From positions 1-49,623 of the forward strand of contig CAKPEG010000011.1 of the NCBI GenBank assembly GCA_934149275.1: a DNA stretch of 49,623 nt, written 5' to 3'. A program made the translations under genes and the position numbers. Each line of letters begins with the position of its first letter. Position 1 is the first letter of the stretch. This DNA comes from an uncultured Clostridia bacterium (GTDB lineage: Bacteria > Bacillota > Clostridia > TANB77 > CAG-508). Below the pieces are notes generated by a model. That model did not search any database, was not told the origin of the DNA, and was given only the letters and a program-made list of their open reading frames with translations. Below, piece after piece: positions 41,765 through 49,623 of the stretch.

Positions 41765-41804
41765 GGAAAAAAATAAAAAGGAGTGTGTAAAATGTAATTA
41801 TGGT

Positions 41805-42074
41805 ATGAAAGATAAAGACAGAATAAATGACTGTATTAAATATGGACTTATTGATACTGCAATGGTAACATTAATTTTAACGATAGTTTTTGAGGTAAAA
41901 GAAGCCGAAAAGCATATAGTTCAATCTGATAAATCAAGAGCTTCGTATTATGAAATAATTGCAAACAAAAAATGGGGAGATAAAGAAAACTATGATATTT
42001 GTCTTGACTGTTCTATTGGAAATGAGAAGGTAGTAAATATTATTTGTGATTATATAAATGAAAAAAATAAATAA
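41805..42074 (+). pseudogene. Remnant of a cytidylate-kinase-like gene (AAA_26 type)
   Basis: The last ~50 residues (EAEKHIVQSDKSRASYYEIIANKKWGDKENYDICLDCSIG) match the C-terminal lid and last strand of cytidylate-kinase-like proteins (D..R..YY....WGD..NYDLC.D.S). The P-loop domain is missing, and residues before it (IDTAMVTLILTIVFEV) look altered. The best ATG with a Shine-Dalgarno site nearby (AAAAAGGAG) is followed at once by a stop (ATG TAA at 41792), so the gene is decayed. Confidence 0.6.
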
Positions 42075-42297
42075 GATAATAAAAGTATTTGTGATTTGAA
42101 AAATTCAAATTCCAACTATTTACAATAAGTAAATCAAGTTACCTATGGTTGAACGATTGAATTTGTAGTTTCTTTCATAATACTTGCAATATTAATATAT
42201 AAATTTTTAGAAAAATTATATATTAAATTAAAACATGTATAATTTTTTGAATTTTTTATACATATTTATTGAATTAATAAAAAATATACAAAATGAG

Positions 42298-42546
42298 ATG
42301 ATGGAATATAAAAAAGAGTTTAAGGAAAAACTTCCTAAAATTTATTCTAAAGAACTATTAGAAAGTTTATTCTATGAAGTATATACTAAAATTTCTTATA
42401 TTGAAAAAGTATGTAATGTAACTAGAATCACAGCTACTTCATATTTAAATCAATTAGAAGATGTAGGACTTTTGGTTTCAGAAAAAATTGGTAGAGAAAA
42501 AATATATAAAAATGTAAGGCTTATTGAATTATTGGCAAGTAATTAA
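42298..42546 (+). pseudogene. C-terminal fragment of a Fic-family protein gene
   Basis: The fragment encodes ~82 residues: YKKEFKEKLPKIYSKELLESLFYEVYTKISYIEKVCNVTRITATSYLNQLEDVGLLVSEKIGREKIYKNVRL. This is the winged-helix end of Fic proteins (LPKIYSK..LE.LF..PYT...F....VTR.TA..YL..LE..G.L..EK.GRE..Y.N). The Fic catalytic domain (HxFxDGNGR) is missing, and no RBS is visible. 42075-42297 holds no other gene. Confidence 0.65.
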
Positions 42547-42609
42547 TTTTATTAAATAATAATTTAACTTGGAAAAGGTTATAGACACAAATATTTAAAT
42601 TGTAAAAGA

Positions 42610-42646
42610 AGAGAGGTCCATTTTATATAAAATGTTCCTCTTTTTT
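42610..42646 (+). terminator. Imperfect terminator hairpin
   Basis: AGAGG..CATTTTATATAAAATG..CCTCT is followed by TTTTT. Confidence 0.6.
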
Positions 42647-42764
42647 GATAAAGAAGGGAAAAGTGGCAGTTTACAAATTAAATGAAATAACAAAAACATT
42701 AGACAAATTATTCAAATACAATGTTAAAACAACAGAAAAAGTTGCTAATTTAAAATGGTAAGAC

Positions 42765-43276
42765 TTGGACTCTATTGGAGATTTTTCACCTACAGACATT
42801 ATATTTGGAACACATACATTGCAAAATTTTCCTGAAGATTTATATAATACGATCCTAAGCAAAAAGAAAATGCAAGATGTAATAGACATAGATGGAGAAG
42901 TTTATGAAGGACTTCCAATCAAAAGAACAAGCAATATTAAAGCATCTGTAACAATAATGTATGGATGTAACAATTTTTGTACATAGTGTATAGTTCCTTA
43001 TGTGCGTGGAAGAGAAAGAAGTAGACATCCAAAAGATATTTTAGAAGAAGTAGAGCAACTTGCAAAAGAAAACGGAATAGAATATAATGGAATAAATTCA
43101 TTTGCAACATTGTTAAGAACAATAAATAAAATTGAAGGAATAGAAAGAATACGTTTTGTATCACCACATCCAAAGGACTTTACAGATGATGTAATAGATG
43201 CTTATATGTTTATTTATTCAAGAAGAGTTGGAACACCAGGAGATAAAATGGAAAATCAGGATTATGTACGGTTGAA
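42765..43276 (+). pseudogene. miaB: Decayed miaB (tRNA methylthiotransferase) gene
   Basis: Two frames keep MiaB sequence: MDSIGDFSPTDIIFGTHTLQ..GEVYEGLPIKRTSNIKASVTIMYGCNNFCT, stop, CIVPYVRGRERSRHPKDILEEVEQLAKENGIE and IERIRFVSPHPKDFTDDVIDA. The stop (TAG at 42985) replaces the tyrosine of the radical-SAM motif CNNFCTYC, so the active site is destroyed. Several segments between the conserved blocks are missing, such as the LLGQNVNSY region. MiaB adds methylthio groups to tRNA adenosine 37. Its position before a mutS remnant is the normal clostridial order. Confidence 0.85.
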
Positions 43277-43528
43277 GTTTATACAAGAGGAAAACAAATT
43301 GGAAAATCAGTAAAGGTATATTCTAGTAAAGAAGAAAATGAAAGGTTTCCAACAGCAAGAATAGCTCTTGAAGAATATAGAAAGTCAGAAGCACAAGCAG
43401 TTTTGGTAACTGCAAGAACAAGATTAGCAAAGCTTAGAGATGGATTTATAAAGAGAAATGCTAATGAAGCTGAAATGAAACAATTGGATGAATTAGAAGG
43501 AGTTATTGATAATCAAATAGAAAAATAG
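43265..43528 (+). pseudogene. Unrecognised open frame after the miaB remnant
   Basis: The 87-codon frame (TVEVYTRGKQIGKSVKVYSS, KEENERFPTARIALEEYRKS, EAEMKQLDELEGVIDNQIEK) has no ATG or RBS at its start and overlaps the end of the miaB remnant. It is helical and charged. It could be the tail of an inserted element or phage gene; I cannot name it. Confidence 0.4.
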
Positions 43529-43568
43529 GAATGACCTTATAAATATGATGAATAAAAGAGGATCACTA

Positions 43569-45864
43569 ATGAAAAATGAATTAAAAGAAAGTAAGATTAG
43601 TTTATTAGACAAAATAAAATGGAGAATAAAATATAGAGAATTAAGTTCAGTGTTAGGTAATGATACACCGTTAATGAGAGGAATATTAAAAAACAAAATA
43701 ATTGAAGAAGGATATCTTGAACACAAAAGTGATATAACATATTATCTTGAGAGAATTAATGAACAAATGCCAGATAAAATGGAGAATGTTGAAAATATTA
43801 TGGTACAAACAATATATGATGACTATATAAGAAGAGCATTTCAAAGTAATAGAACAGAGGAATCTATTAATGAACCAATTAATGGTTATGAAATGGATGA
43901 ATCAGTTGCAAATGTTTCAGAATTATTAAATAATTTAGAGTACATGCTATGGCTTGGAGAAAAAGGCCAAAATCAAGATGAGAATAGAACTAAATCTAAG
44001 GAGGCTTTATTTGATAAATTAAGCTTACAAGAGTGTAGAAATAAATATATGCAAGTAAAAATGAATGCTTTATTAGAATATAATGAGAAAATTTTAACCC
44101 AATATCCACTTGAAACATTGGAAAAATTGTCTTTTATACCTGGAAATCGTTTGAATATATTAACTAATCAGGAAATTGAATGTATTTTAAAAGCAATTGA
44201 TGAGAATATAGAACATTCTAAAATATTTAGTTATATGAATATATGTAAACACATTATGTATGAAACTACAATAAAGCCGCTTGTGATGAAAAATATGGAA
44301 TTTAGTGATTTTTTTGATAAATACTATGAAAAATATAATAGAATGCCTAGTGATAATGAACTTGGGGAGTTGTTTAAATATACAAGAAACAATAGTTCTA
44401 GGAAAACGATGATAAACTTGCATATGGGAGATGAATATTATAGTAAACTAAGAGATAGTTATTTTGAGTTGAAGATAGAGGATGAGGCACAGAAGCGGAA
44501 TGAAAGATTCAATGAAGATATATATATTAAAAAAATATTTTAATATAGATTATTATGATATAGAAAGAATTATTGAAAATAAAGAACAAGGGATGTTTTC
44601 AGATGAAACTCAAAAGATTATTAAGTATATCACTAAAATAAATGCCATAGAAGATATTACAGATTTAATTAGAATCAATAAAGAAATTGGTAAAAGGAAT
44701 ATAGGAATTAACCTAGGGGCGGTATATGATGAGTTATATAATTATTATGCAAAAGAAAAGGTAGAAGGTTGCTTTAATCCCGAAGATTTTAAAGGGGAGA
44801 AAAAGACAATTTTATTTGAAGGAAAAGAAGTACAAATTTTAAAGTTGCAAGGTGAAGACTATAAAGGGATTATTCATGCTAAAGGTACAAGAAAGAATAA
44901 TGGAGGTTTTGTTGAACAAATTTGGAGTTCAGAAATGGAAAGAGAAGCTGAAAATGAAAATCCAAGTGATTTTATGAGAAAAGAAGATGGTTCAGATACC
45001 ATGTCGGTTTCAATTGAAAAAGATGATTCGATGGGCTTTTTTGCAGGATGTTATAGATATTCGCTTCTTCTAGGTTTTTCAAATATTAAACCTGAAAATG
45101 TATTAAGGTATGGTAAAGGTGATAGCGCAAATCCAGTTGGAAAGGGAGAATATGATAAAAAAATAGAAGCTATTAATGGAGAGGTACGAAGATATAAAAA
45201 AAGCCATGGAACAGATTATGATGAATTATTAGTTAGTAGATATTGTGATACAGATAATATGAAAGAATTTAGAGATGAAGAAAAGAGAATTTTGCCAGAT
45301 TATATATTAGTTTTTAAAGGCAAAAGTGATTTCACTCATTTAGATTATGATTATATAGAAAAAATGAATGAAGTTGGAGATGAAAATATTGGAGATTCAT
45401 ATACAAAAAGAATTCTAAGATATGCAACTACTTATAATATACCAATAGTTGAAATAGATACTGAAAAATATTTAGAAAAATATCAAAAAAGATATAATGA
45501 GTTGTTAGAAAAAATGAAAAACGGTAAAGAAAAATTTGAGAAGAAAGATTATGATGACATGGAAGTGGCTAGGAGTAGCATAGAATTTTATAAAAAATAT
45601 GGCAAAGAAATGAAACAAAACGATGTGTTTTTAGAAATAATTAATGACTTAAATATTACAAAGGAAAATAGAGAAACAATAAAACAGGTTATAGAAAATC
45701 TAGATTATCGAAATGGAGAAGAAAATTGGCAAGATGCAATAAATAGATTACCAGAAGAAATGAGAGAACAAGCAAAAGAAAAATTAGATTTTTTGAGAGA
45801 GGAATTACAAATAGGAAATAAAGATAAAGAAAAAGAACTTAATGAAGATGAACAAAGTTTATAG
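43569..45864 (+). pseudogene. Large hypothetical gene split by a probable frameshift at an A7 run
   Basis: Two frames, 43569-44543 (324 residues, RBS AAGAGG) and 44482-45864, meet at 44529-44535 (AAAAAAA). Removing one A lets the first frame continue as DIYIKKYFNIDYYDIERIIE, directly into the second frame. The combined protein would be ~765 residues, helical at the start. Its second half is distinctive: IIHAKGTRKNNGGFVEQIWSSE, DDSMGFFAGCYRYSLLLGFSN, SRYCDTDNMKEFRDEEKRILPDYILVF and ATTYNIPIVEIDTEKY. I do not recognise the family. A true mutation, a sequencing error, or programmed slippage at the A7 run would look the same. The second frame's own ATG (44482) has no RBS. Confidence 0.65.
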
Positions 45865-45904
45865 AATTATATTGATAGTTAAATAGAAAAGTAGGAGATA
45901 AAAA

Positions 45905-46000
45905 ATGGCACAAACAATAGCAGAAATAGAAGACAGATCAGTTATATCACCAATGATGCAAAAATATATAGAAACAAAAGAAAAATTGTTGTTTGAATAA
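45905..46000 (+). pseudogene. mutS: mutS N-terminal fragment
   Basis: ATG 45905 follows TAGGAGAT and encodes MAQTIAEIEDRSVISPMMQKYIETKEK then LLFE and stop. The ISPMMQ.Y...K.K is the start of the mismatch-repair protein MutS, normally ~850 residues. The rest is gone. In Clostridia mutS follows miaB, so both remnants come from one locus now split by the foreign-looking 43569-45864 gene. Confidence 0.75.
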
Positions 46001-46229
46001 TTGAGTAAAATATTGAAATATGGGGATTTGTGAAATTTTGATAAAAATAATCTAAAGTTATATAAATTTTTTAAAATATGTGGTTACAATAATGAAAAAA
46101 AATCCAACCAAGAATAATTAAAAATAATGAGGCTTCAGAATCGAATTTAAGAGAGTTTTATAAGAAAGTAATATAGTTTGTTGTTAAAACAAATAGCTTA
46201 AATACTAGTAATAGTAAGGACTAGCAAGA

Positions 46230-46290
46230 TTTTGCGGGTAGGACCATATATGTATGGTTTTATATTTGTTCCTACTCCTTTTGCGCAAAA
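46230..46290. repeat. Hairpin and palindrome in gene-free stretch
   Basis: GGGTAGGA (46236-46243) pairs with TCCTAC (46270-46275) and is followed by a T-rich run; a perfect palindrome TTTTGCGCAAAA (46279-46290) follows. The TTTTATATTTGTTCCTACT part recurs at 46987-47006. The stretch 46001-46427 otherwise holds only a short unassigned frame (~46099-46175) and no gene. Confidence 0.5.
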
Positions 46291-46427
46291 CTTTGATAAT
46301 CCGATCAGTTTTTGTGGATTTCCATAAAAATTCAAAATTATCTATTGTATATTTGGCTATCAAAGTAATATACTAAATTCAATCTAGCGATTGATAAATT
46401 ATTTAAATATTAGGGGGTGTGATATGT

Positions 46428-46907
46428 ATGAAAAAAATGTTATTAATTATAGATTGTCAAAAAGCATTTATAAACAACTATACAAAAGAATATGTAAACA
46501 AAATAAAGGGATTGTTAAATAAAAAAGAAGATTCCAATACGGTATTTACTATATTCAAAAATAATAATAAAAGTGCTTTTTATAATTTACTAGGATATAA
46601 AAAATGTATAAATGATGATGATTGTAAACTAATGATAGATGGTAACTTTACAATAATTGAAAAATATACTTATTCAGCAGTAAATATAGATTTAATTGAA
46701 TATATTTCAAAAAATAATATAGATGAGATTTATTTATGTGGTTTTGATACTGACGGCTGTATATTAAAAACTGCTTTTGATTTATTTGAAAATAATATAA
46801 AAGCCTATATATTACAAGACTATTGTATGAGTAGTGGTGGAGAAAAATATCATTATGAGGCAATTGATATTTTAAAAAGGTCAATAGGAGAAAAATTTAT
46901 TATATAA
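46428..46907 (+). CDS. Isochorismatase-like cysteine hydrolase
   Basis: The gene encodes 159 residues from ATG 46428 (AGGGGGTGTG upstream; the GTG at 46419 is close to the RBS). The catalytic triad of the family is present: Asp in LLIIDCQKAF, Lys in IEKYTYSA, Cys in CGFDTDGCILKTAFD. Members hydrolyse amides, such as nicotinamide or other small carbamoyl compounds; the specific substrate is unknown. It is shorter than nicotinamidase (~180-210) and lacks the usual metal-binding residues that I can see. It stands alone among remnants. Confidence 0.85.
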   Translation: MKKMLLIIDCQKAFINNYTKEYVNKIKGLLNKKEDSNTVFTIFKNNNKSAFYNLLGYKKCINDDDCKLMIDGNFTIIEKYTYSAVNIDLIEYISKNNIDEIYLCGFDTDGCILKTAFDLFENNIKAYILQDYCMSSGGEKYHYEAIDILKRSIGEKFII

Positions 46908-46963
46908 ATATTGCCTACTATGATGTAAATTAATTAATTACCCACTAAAAAGGAGAAATGAAC

Positions 46964-47011
46964 ATGATTAAAAATATAATATTTGATTTTATATTTTGTT
47001 CCTACTTTTAA
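46964..47011 (+). pseudogene. Start of a HAD-like hydrolase gene (15 codons left)
   Basis: AAAAGGAGAAATGAAC precedes ATG 46964; MIKNIIFDFIFCSYF then stop. The first nine residues are the usual start of HAD phosphatases (IIFDFDGV). The following TTTTATATTTTGTTCCTACT equals the repeat at 46258-46276, so the gene appears cut exactly where this repeat begins. Confidence 0.5.
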
Positions 47012-47021
47012 AATATATAAA

Positions 47022-47098
47022 AATGTGATAATTTGTCGAAAAGCAATGTAAAAAACGTGATACAAAATATTGAAAAAATGTAAAAAATGTGATACACT
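47022..47098 (+). promoter_or_regulatory. Promoter with three GTGATA sites at 32-bp spacing
   Basis: GTGATA occurs at 47025, 47057 and 47089, exactly 32 bp apart. The last two lie in 20-bp direct repeats (AATGTAAAAAACGTGATACA and AATGTAAAAAATGTGATACA). The -35 TTGAAA (47070-47075) and -10 TACACT (47093-47098, 17-bp spacer) overlap the last repeat. A regulator binding one face of the helix is likely. Confidence 0.6.
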
Positions 47099-47116
47099 AA
47101 TGCTGAAGGTGATAAT

Positions 47117-48454
47117 ATGAGATTAAAAAGAAAAATTGATGAATATTTAATAGAATGGAAAAAAAGCAAAAATAAAATGCCATTAATAGTAAAAGGGGCG
47201 AGACAAATTGGAAAGACTGAATCAATAAAAAACTTTGGGTTAAATAATTATAAAAGTTTAATTGAAATAAATTTTGTTTTACAGCCAGAATATAAAGACA
47301 TTTTCGACAAAGGGTTTGAAATAGATAGAGTCATTAAAGATATCACATTAAAGAATGGAGATTTTCAATTCATACCTGGAGAAACATTAATATTTTTTGA
47401 TGAAATACAAGACTATCCAAGTTGTGCAACGGCTTTAAAAGCCTTTAGAGAAGACGGAAGATTTGATGTTATATGTTCAGGATCCTTAATGGGAATAAAT
47501 TATGAAGAAATTGAATCGAATAGTGTAGGCAATAAAATTGATTATATAATGCATTCATTAGATTTTGAAGAATATTTATGGGCAAAAGGATATAGCAATG
47601 AGCAAATAGAAGATTTATATCAATGTATGAAAAAAAATGAACCTTTATCAAAAATACAATATGATGTTATGATGGAAAATTTTCAAGAATATATGATTGT
47701 TGGAGGAATGCCACTAATTGTTAAAACATTTGTTGAAAACAAAACATATACTGGAATTCTAGAAATGCAAAAACAAATAATATTGGACTACGAAGAGGAT
47801 ATTACTAAATATGCAGGTGGACTTGATAAAACAAAAATACTAAATGCATATAGAAAAGTTCCTGTATTTCTGGGTAATGAAAATAAAAAATTTCAAATAA
47901 CAAAAGTTTCTTCTGGAGCTCGAAACAGGGAATATGTTGGAGTCATAGAATGGCTAGAAAATGCTGGGATAGTTAATATTTGCTATTGTCTTGAACAAGT
48001 AAGTTTACCGTTAAAAGGAAACTATAATCCTGATAATTATAGATTATATTTTGGAGATCCTGGTCTATTGATTGCAACATTGGATGAAGAAGCTCAACTT
48101 GATTTAAGAAGAAATAAAAATTTTAATACTTATAAAGGTGCGATTTATGAAAATATAGTTGCAGATATGTTAGTTAAAGAAGGATATAATTTGTACTTTT
48201 ATAGGGACGAAACAGGCAGACTTGAAATGGATTTCTTTGTAAGAGATATAAATTATTTAATTCCAGTAGAAGTGAAGGCAAGTGATAATTCCACAATATC
48301 TTTAAATAATTTAATTGATAATGATAAATATAAAGATATAAAATACGGAATAAAACTTTGCAATAAAAATATTGGATTTAATGGAAAATTTTATACATTT
48401 CCATATTTTCTTACATTTTTATTAAAAAGATATTTAAATGAAAAAAATATATAA
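47117..48454 (+). CDS. ATPase of the AAA_14/DUF4143 family
   Basis: The protein has 445 residues with RBS GAAGGTG. The N-terminal ATPase domain has Walker A GARQIGKTES (~27-36; GxxxxGKT/S) and Walker B TLIFFDEIQDYP. The C-terminal DUF4143 region (~200-445: GGMPLIVKTF..., NYRLYFGDPGLLIA, GAIYENIVADMLV) ends in a nuclease-like DFFVR..VPVEVKA segment (D-x..-E-V-K of PD-(D/E)xK folds). Such proteins are common in bacteria and archaea and of uncertain role; some are suspected in defence or mobile elements. The tandem-operator promoter controls it. Confidence 0.92.
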   Translation: MRLKRKIDEYLIEWKKSKNKMPLIVKGARQIGKTESIKNFGLNNYKSLIEINFVLQPEYKDIFDKGFEIDRVIKDITLKNGDFQFIPGETLIFFDEIQDYPSCATALKAFREDGRFDVICSGSLMGINYEEIESNSVGNKIDYIMHSLDFEEYLWAKGYSNEQIEDLYQCMKKNEPLSKIQYDVMMENFQEYMIVGGMPLIVKTFVENKTYTGILEMQKQIILDYEEDITKYAGGLDKTKILNAYRKVPVFLGNENKKFQITKVSSGARNREYVGVIEWLENAGIVNICYCLEQVSLPLKGNYNPDNYRLYFGDPGLLIATLDEEAQLDLRRNKNFNTYKGAIYENIVADMLVKEGYNLYFYRDETGRLEMDFFVRDINYLIPVEVKASDNSTISLNNLIDNDKYKDIKYGIKLCNKNIGFNGKFYTFPYFLTFLLKRYLNEKNI

Positions 48455-48526
48455 AAATAAATATAAGTCTTATTTTAAATATTAACGTAAGGCTTATTTT
48501 TTATGTAGGGAAAAGGAGCAGTTAAA

Positions 48527-48871
48527 GTGAATGAAATCGGAAAAATATCATTAAAAGAAACACAAGAAAATTTTATAAAAGGAAAACAAACAGCAATTAT
48601 TGCAGTAGGCTGGGTAGCAGTCGTAATTATTCTTGTTATAGCTTTAATTGGAGGATTTATAGCTGCAATTTTTAACAGCAATGGAGATAAAGATTATGAT
48701 ACTTCACAAATTCCTAATAGTGAAATAATATTAGTTGCAAAAGCACAAATAGGAAATGAGGGAGAAGATAATTTCTGGAAATGGTATGGCTTTGAAGAAC
48801 ATGTACATTGATGTGCTAATGAATGTGATTACATAGAAATTGGTACTATTTATTTTTTTGCTTTTTTATGA
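48527..48871 (+). pseudogene. Membrane-anchored CHAP amidase gene with stop mutation and deletion
   Basis: GTG 48527 (AAAAGGAG upstream) starts a protein with one membrane helix (~23-47), then IILVAKAQIGNEGEDNFWKWYGFEEHVH, stop, CANECDYIEIGTIY. The expected CHAP sequence is VA..QIGN.GG..FWKWYGF..HVHWCACFVSWCADQCGYI; the W codon has become TGA (48809-48811), and the active-site Cys segment is deleted. The intact relative would cut peptidoglycan. The truncated 94-residue protein may still be made. Confidence 0.7.
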
Positions 48872-48898
48872 TACAATGCAAAAAAATCAAGGAAAATA

Positions 48899-49177
48899 AT
48901 GATAGAAAATATAGAAGTTTTATACCATAGTAGTATAAGAATAAGTAAAAACAAAATAATTTATATATATCTATTTAAAATAGATAAAAATTATAATGAT
49001 GCAGATATTGTTTTTATAACACACGACCATTTTGATCACTATTCTGAGGAAGATATAGATAAGGTTATAAATGAAATACAACCTAAAATAGCAGTTCCAA
49101 TTCATTATGGTAGTGTAGTTGGAACAAAACAAGATGCCACAGACTTTATAATGAGTAAAAGTATTAAAATACAATAA
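48899..49177 (+). pseudogene. Metallo-beta-lactamase-fold gene with internal deletion
   Basis: ATG 48899 starts IENIEVLYHSSIRISKNK, then FITHDHFDHYSEEDIDKV (the HxHxDH metal motif), which runs directly into INEIQPKIAVPIHYGSVVGTKQDA, the C-terminal block of UlaG-like hydrolases. About 100 residues in between are missing (with the other metal ligands), and the last residues are altered (SKSIKIQ). The joined frame stayed open, but the enzyme would be inactive. Confidence 0.75.
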
Positions 49178-49209
49178 GAAATTTAGTAGATTATTATAAG
49201 GATTTAGTT

Positions 49210-49536
49210 ATGAATAAAGAAGAAATAATAAAATATTGTTTAACCTTAGAAAATACATATAAAGATTGTCCATTTTCAGATGACTTTGAATCTGTAACAA
49301 TGAAACATTACAAAAATAAAAAATGGTTTGCATTATTAATGAATGTAAATAATAAGTTATACCTTAATGTTAAGACAGATCCAAATTATTCTGATATATT
49401 GAGAAATACTTATGATTATATAATACCTGCTTATCACATGAATAAGGAACATTGGAATACAATAATTATAGATGAAAAAGTGGACAAGACATTGGTAAAA
49501 GAATTGATAGAACAAAGTTATCAATTGACAAACTAA
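49210..49536 (+). CDS. MmcQ/YjbR family protein
   Basis: The gene encodes 108 residues with RBS AAGGATTTAG. It has the YjbR fold pattern: MNKEEIIKYCLTLENTYKDCPF, KKWFALLMNVNNKLYLNVKTDPNYSDILRNTYDYIIPAYHMNKEHWNTIIIDEKVD and a helix VKELIEQSYQLT. The family is a CyaY-like fold often annotated as a DNA-binding protein; its real role is unknown. The length is a little below the usual 115-120. Nothing is recognised in 49537-49623. Confidence 0.88.
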   Translation: MNKEEIIKYCLTLENTYKDCPFSDDFESVTMKHYKNKKWFALLMNVNNKLYLNVKTDPNYSDILRNTYDYIIPAYHMNKEHWNTIIIDEKVDKTLVKELIEQSYQLTN

Positions 49537-49623
49537 AGTTAAATGCAAATAGTAATTTATCATTCAGAAATAGACAAATTGTTAAAAATGTGTTGTTCAA
49601 AATAAATACCGAACTTGTTAAAA

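Noticed and set aside
41706..41804. Extended start of the cytidylate-kinase-like frame at 41706
   Set aside because: The stretch forms a terminator hairpin (41726-41764) and has no RBS; the peptide is unrelated to the family.
46099..46175. Short frame KKIQPRIIKNNEASESNLRE in the gene-free stretch
   Set aside because: It looks protein-like but has no start, no RBS and no family that I can name; too weak to annotate.
47025..47094. Regular 32-bp repeats could suggest a CRISPR array
   Set aside because: Only three short GTGATA sites (two 20-bp repeats) with 12-bp gaps, overlapping a promoter; better explained as operators.

Overview
This AT-rich window fits a low-GC Clostridia genome, probably an uncultured gut lineage. 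The evidence is strong GGAGG ribosome binding sites, sigma-A promoters with 17-bp spacers, an SAM-I riboswitch at metK, a GGGtGRT protein next to an Fe-S scaffold-like protein, a decayed miaB..mutS locus, and A-rich codon use. No rRNA, tRNA or CRISPR array was seen.

Region 1 (1-16.0 kb): the end of a DnaB-like helicase gene, a tyrosine recombinase, an ABC exporter operon and metK. Scattered among these are single genes with visibly higher GC and different codon use: an E/P-repeat protein (1058-3067), two small membrane proteins (10711-10965, 11036-11173), a chimeric Clp-type AAA+/M41 metallopeptidase (11544-13592) and a 150-residue helical protein (15450-15902). Most have their own promoter, a strong RBS and a terminator. 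Palindromic MITE-like elements cluster here. Two direct copies flank the Clp-M41 gene, and a third, inverted copy lies between the SAM riboswitch and metK.

Region 2 (16-28.9 kb): mostly intact housekeeping and stress genes. They include a membrane-anchored protein, 3-methyladenine glycosylase, a DUF6323-like protein with an overlapping unlisted small gene, a cupin, and a twin-operator promoter in front of a 20-codon ORF. A fluoride riboswitch with its own terminator precedes the Fe-S scaffold-like/GGGtGRT pair. Then come a possible GEMM-like leader, an ECF sigma factor with a zinc-finger anti-sigma factor whose outer domain resembles FtsX, and an attenuator-like leader before a methyltransferase. 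The region ends with an ATPase, DUF2185, a Pro-tRNA deacylase, a membrane-Nudix fusion and a LiaF-like protein.

Region 3 (28.9-49.6 kb): intact genes (ogt-type methyltransferase, mgtA, Nudix, acetyltransferases, an XRE regulator, isochorismatase-like and DUF4143 proteins, YjbR) mixed with many truncated or frameshifted remnants. These include DUF1697, DUF6796/DUF368/PAP2 pieces, rsgA, a Y-family polymerase, a cytidylate-kinase-like gene, Fic, miaB, mutS, HAD, CHAP and metallo-beta-lactamase. This looks like an actively decaying part of the chromosome.

All calls come from reading the sequence. Family names are recognition from memory, not database searches.
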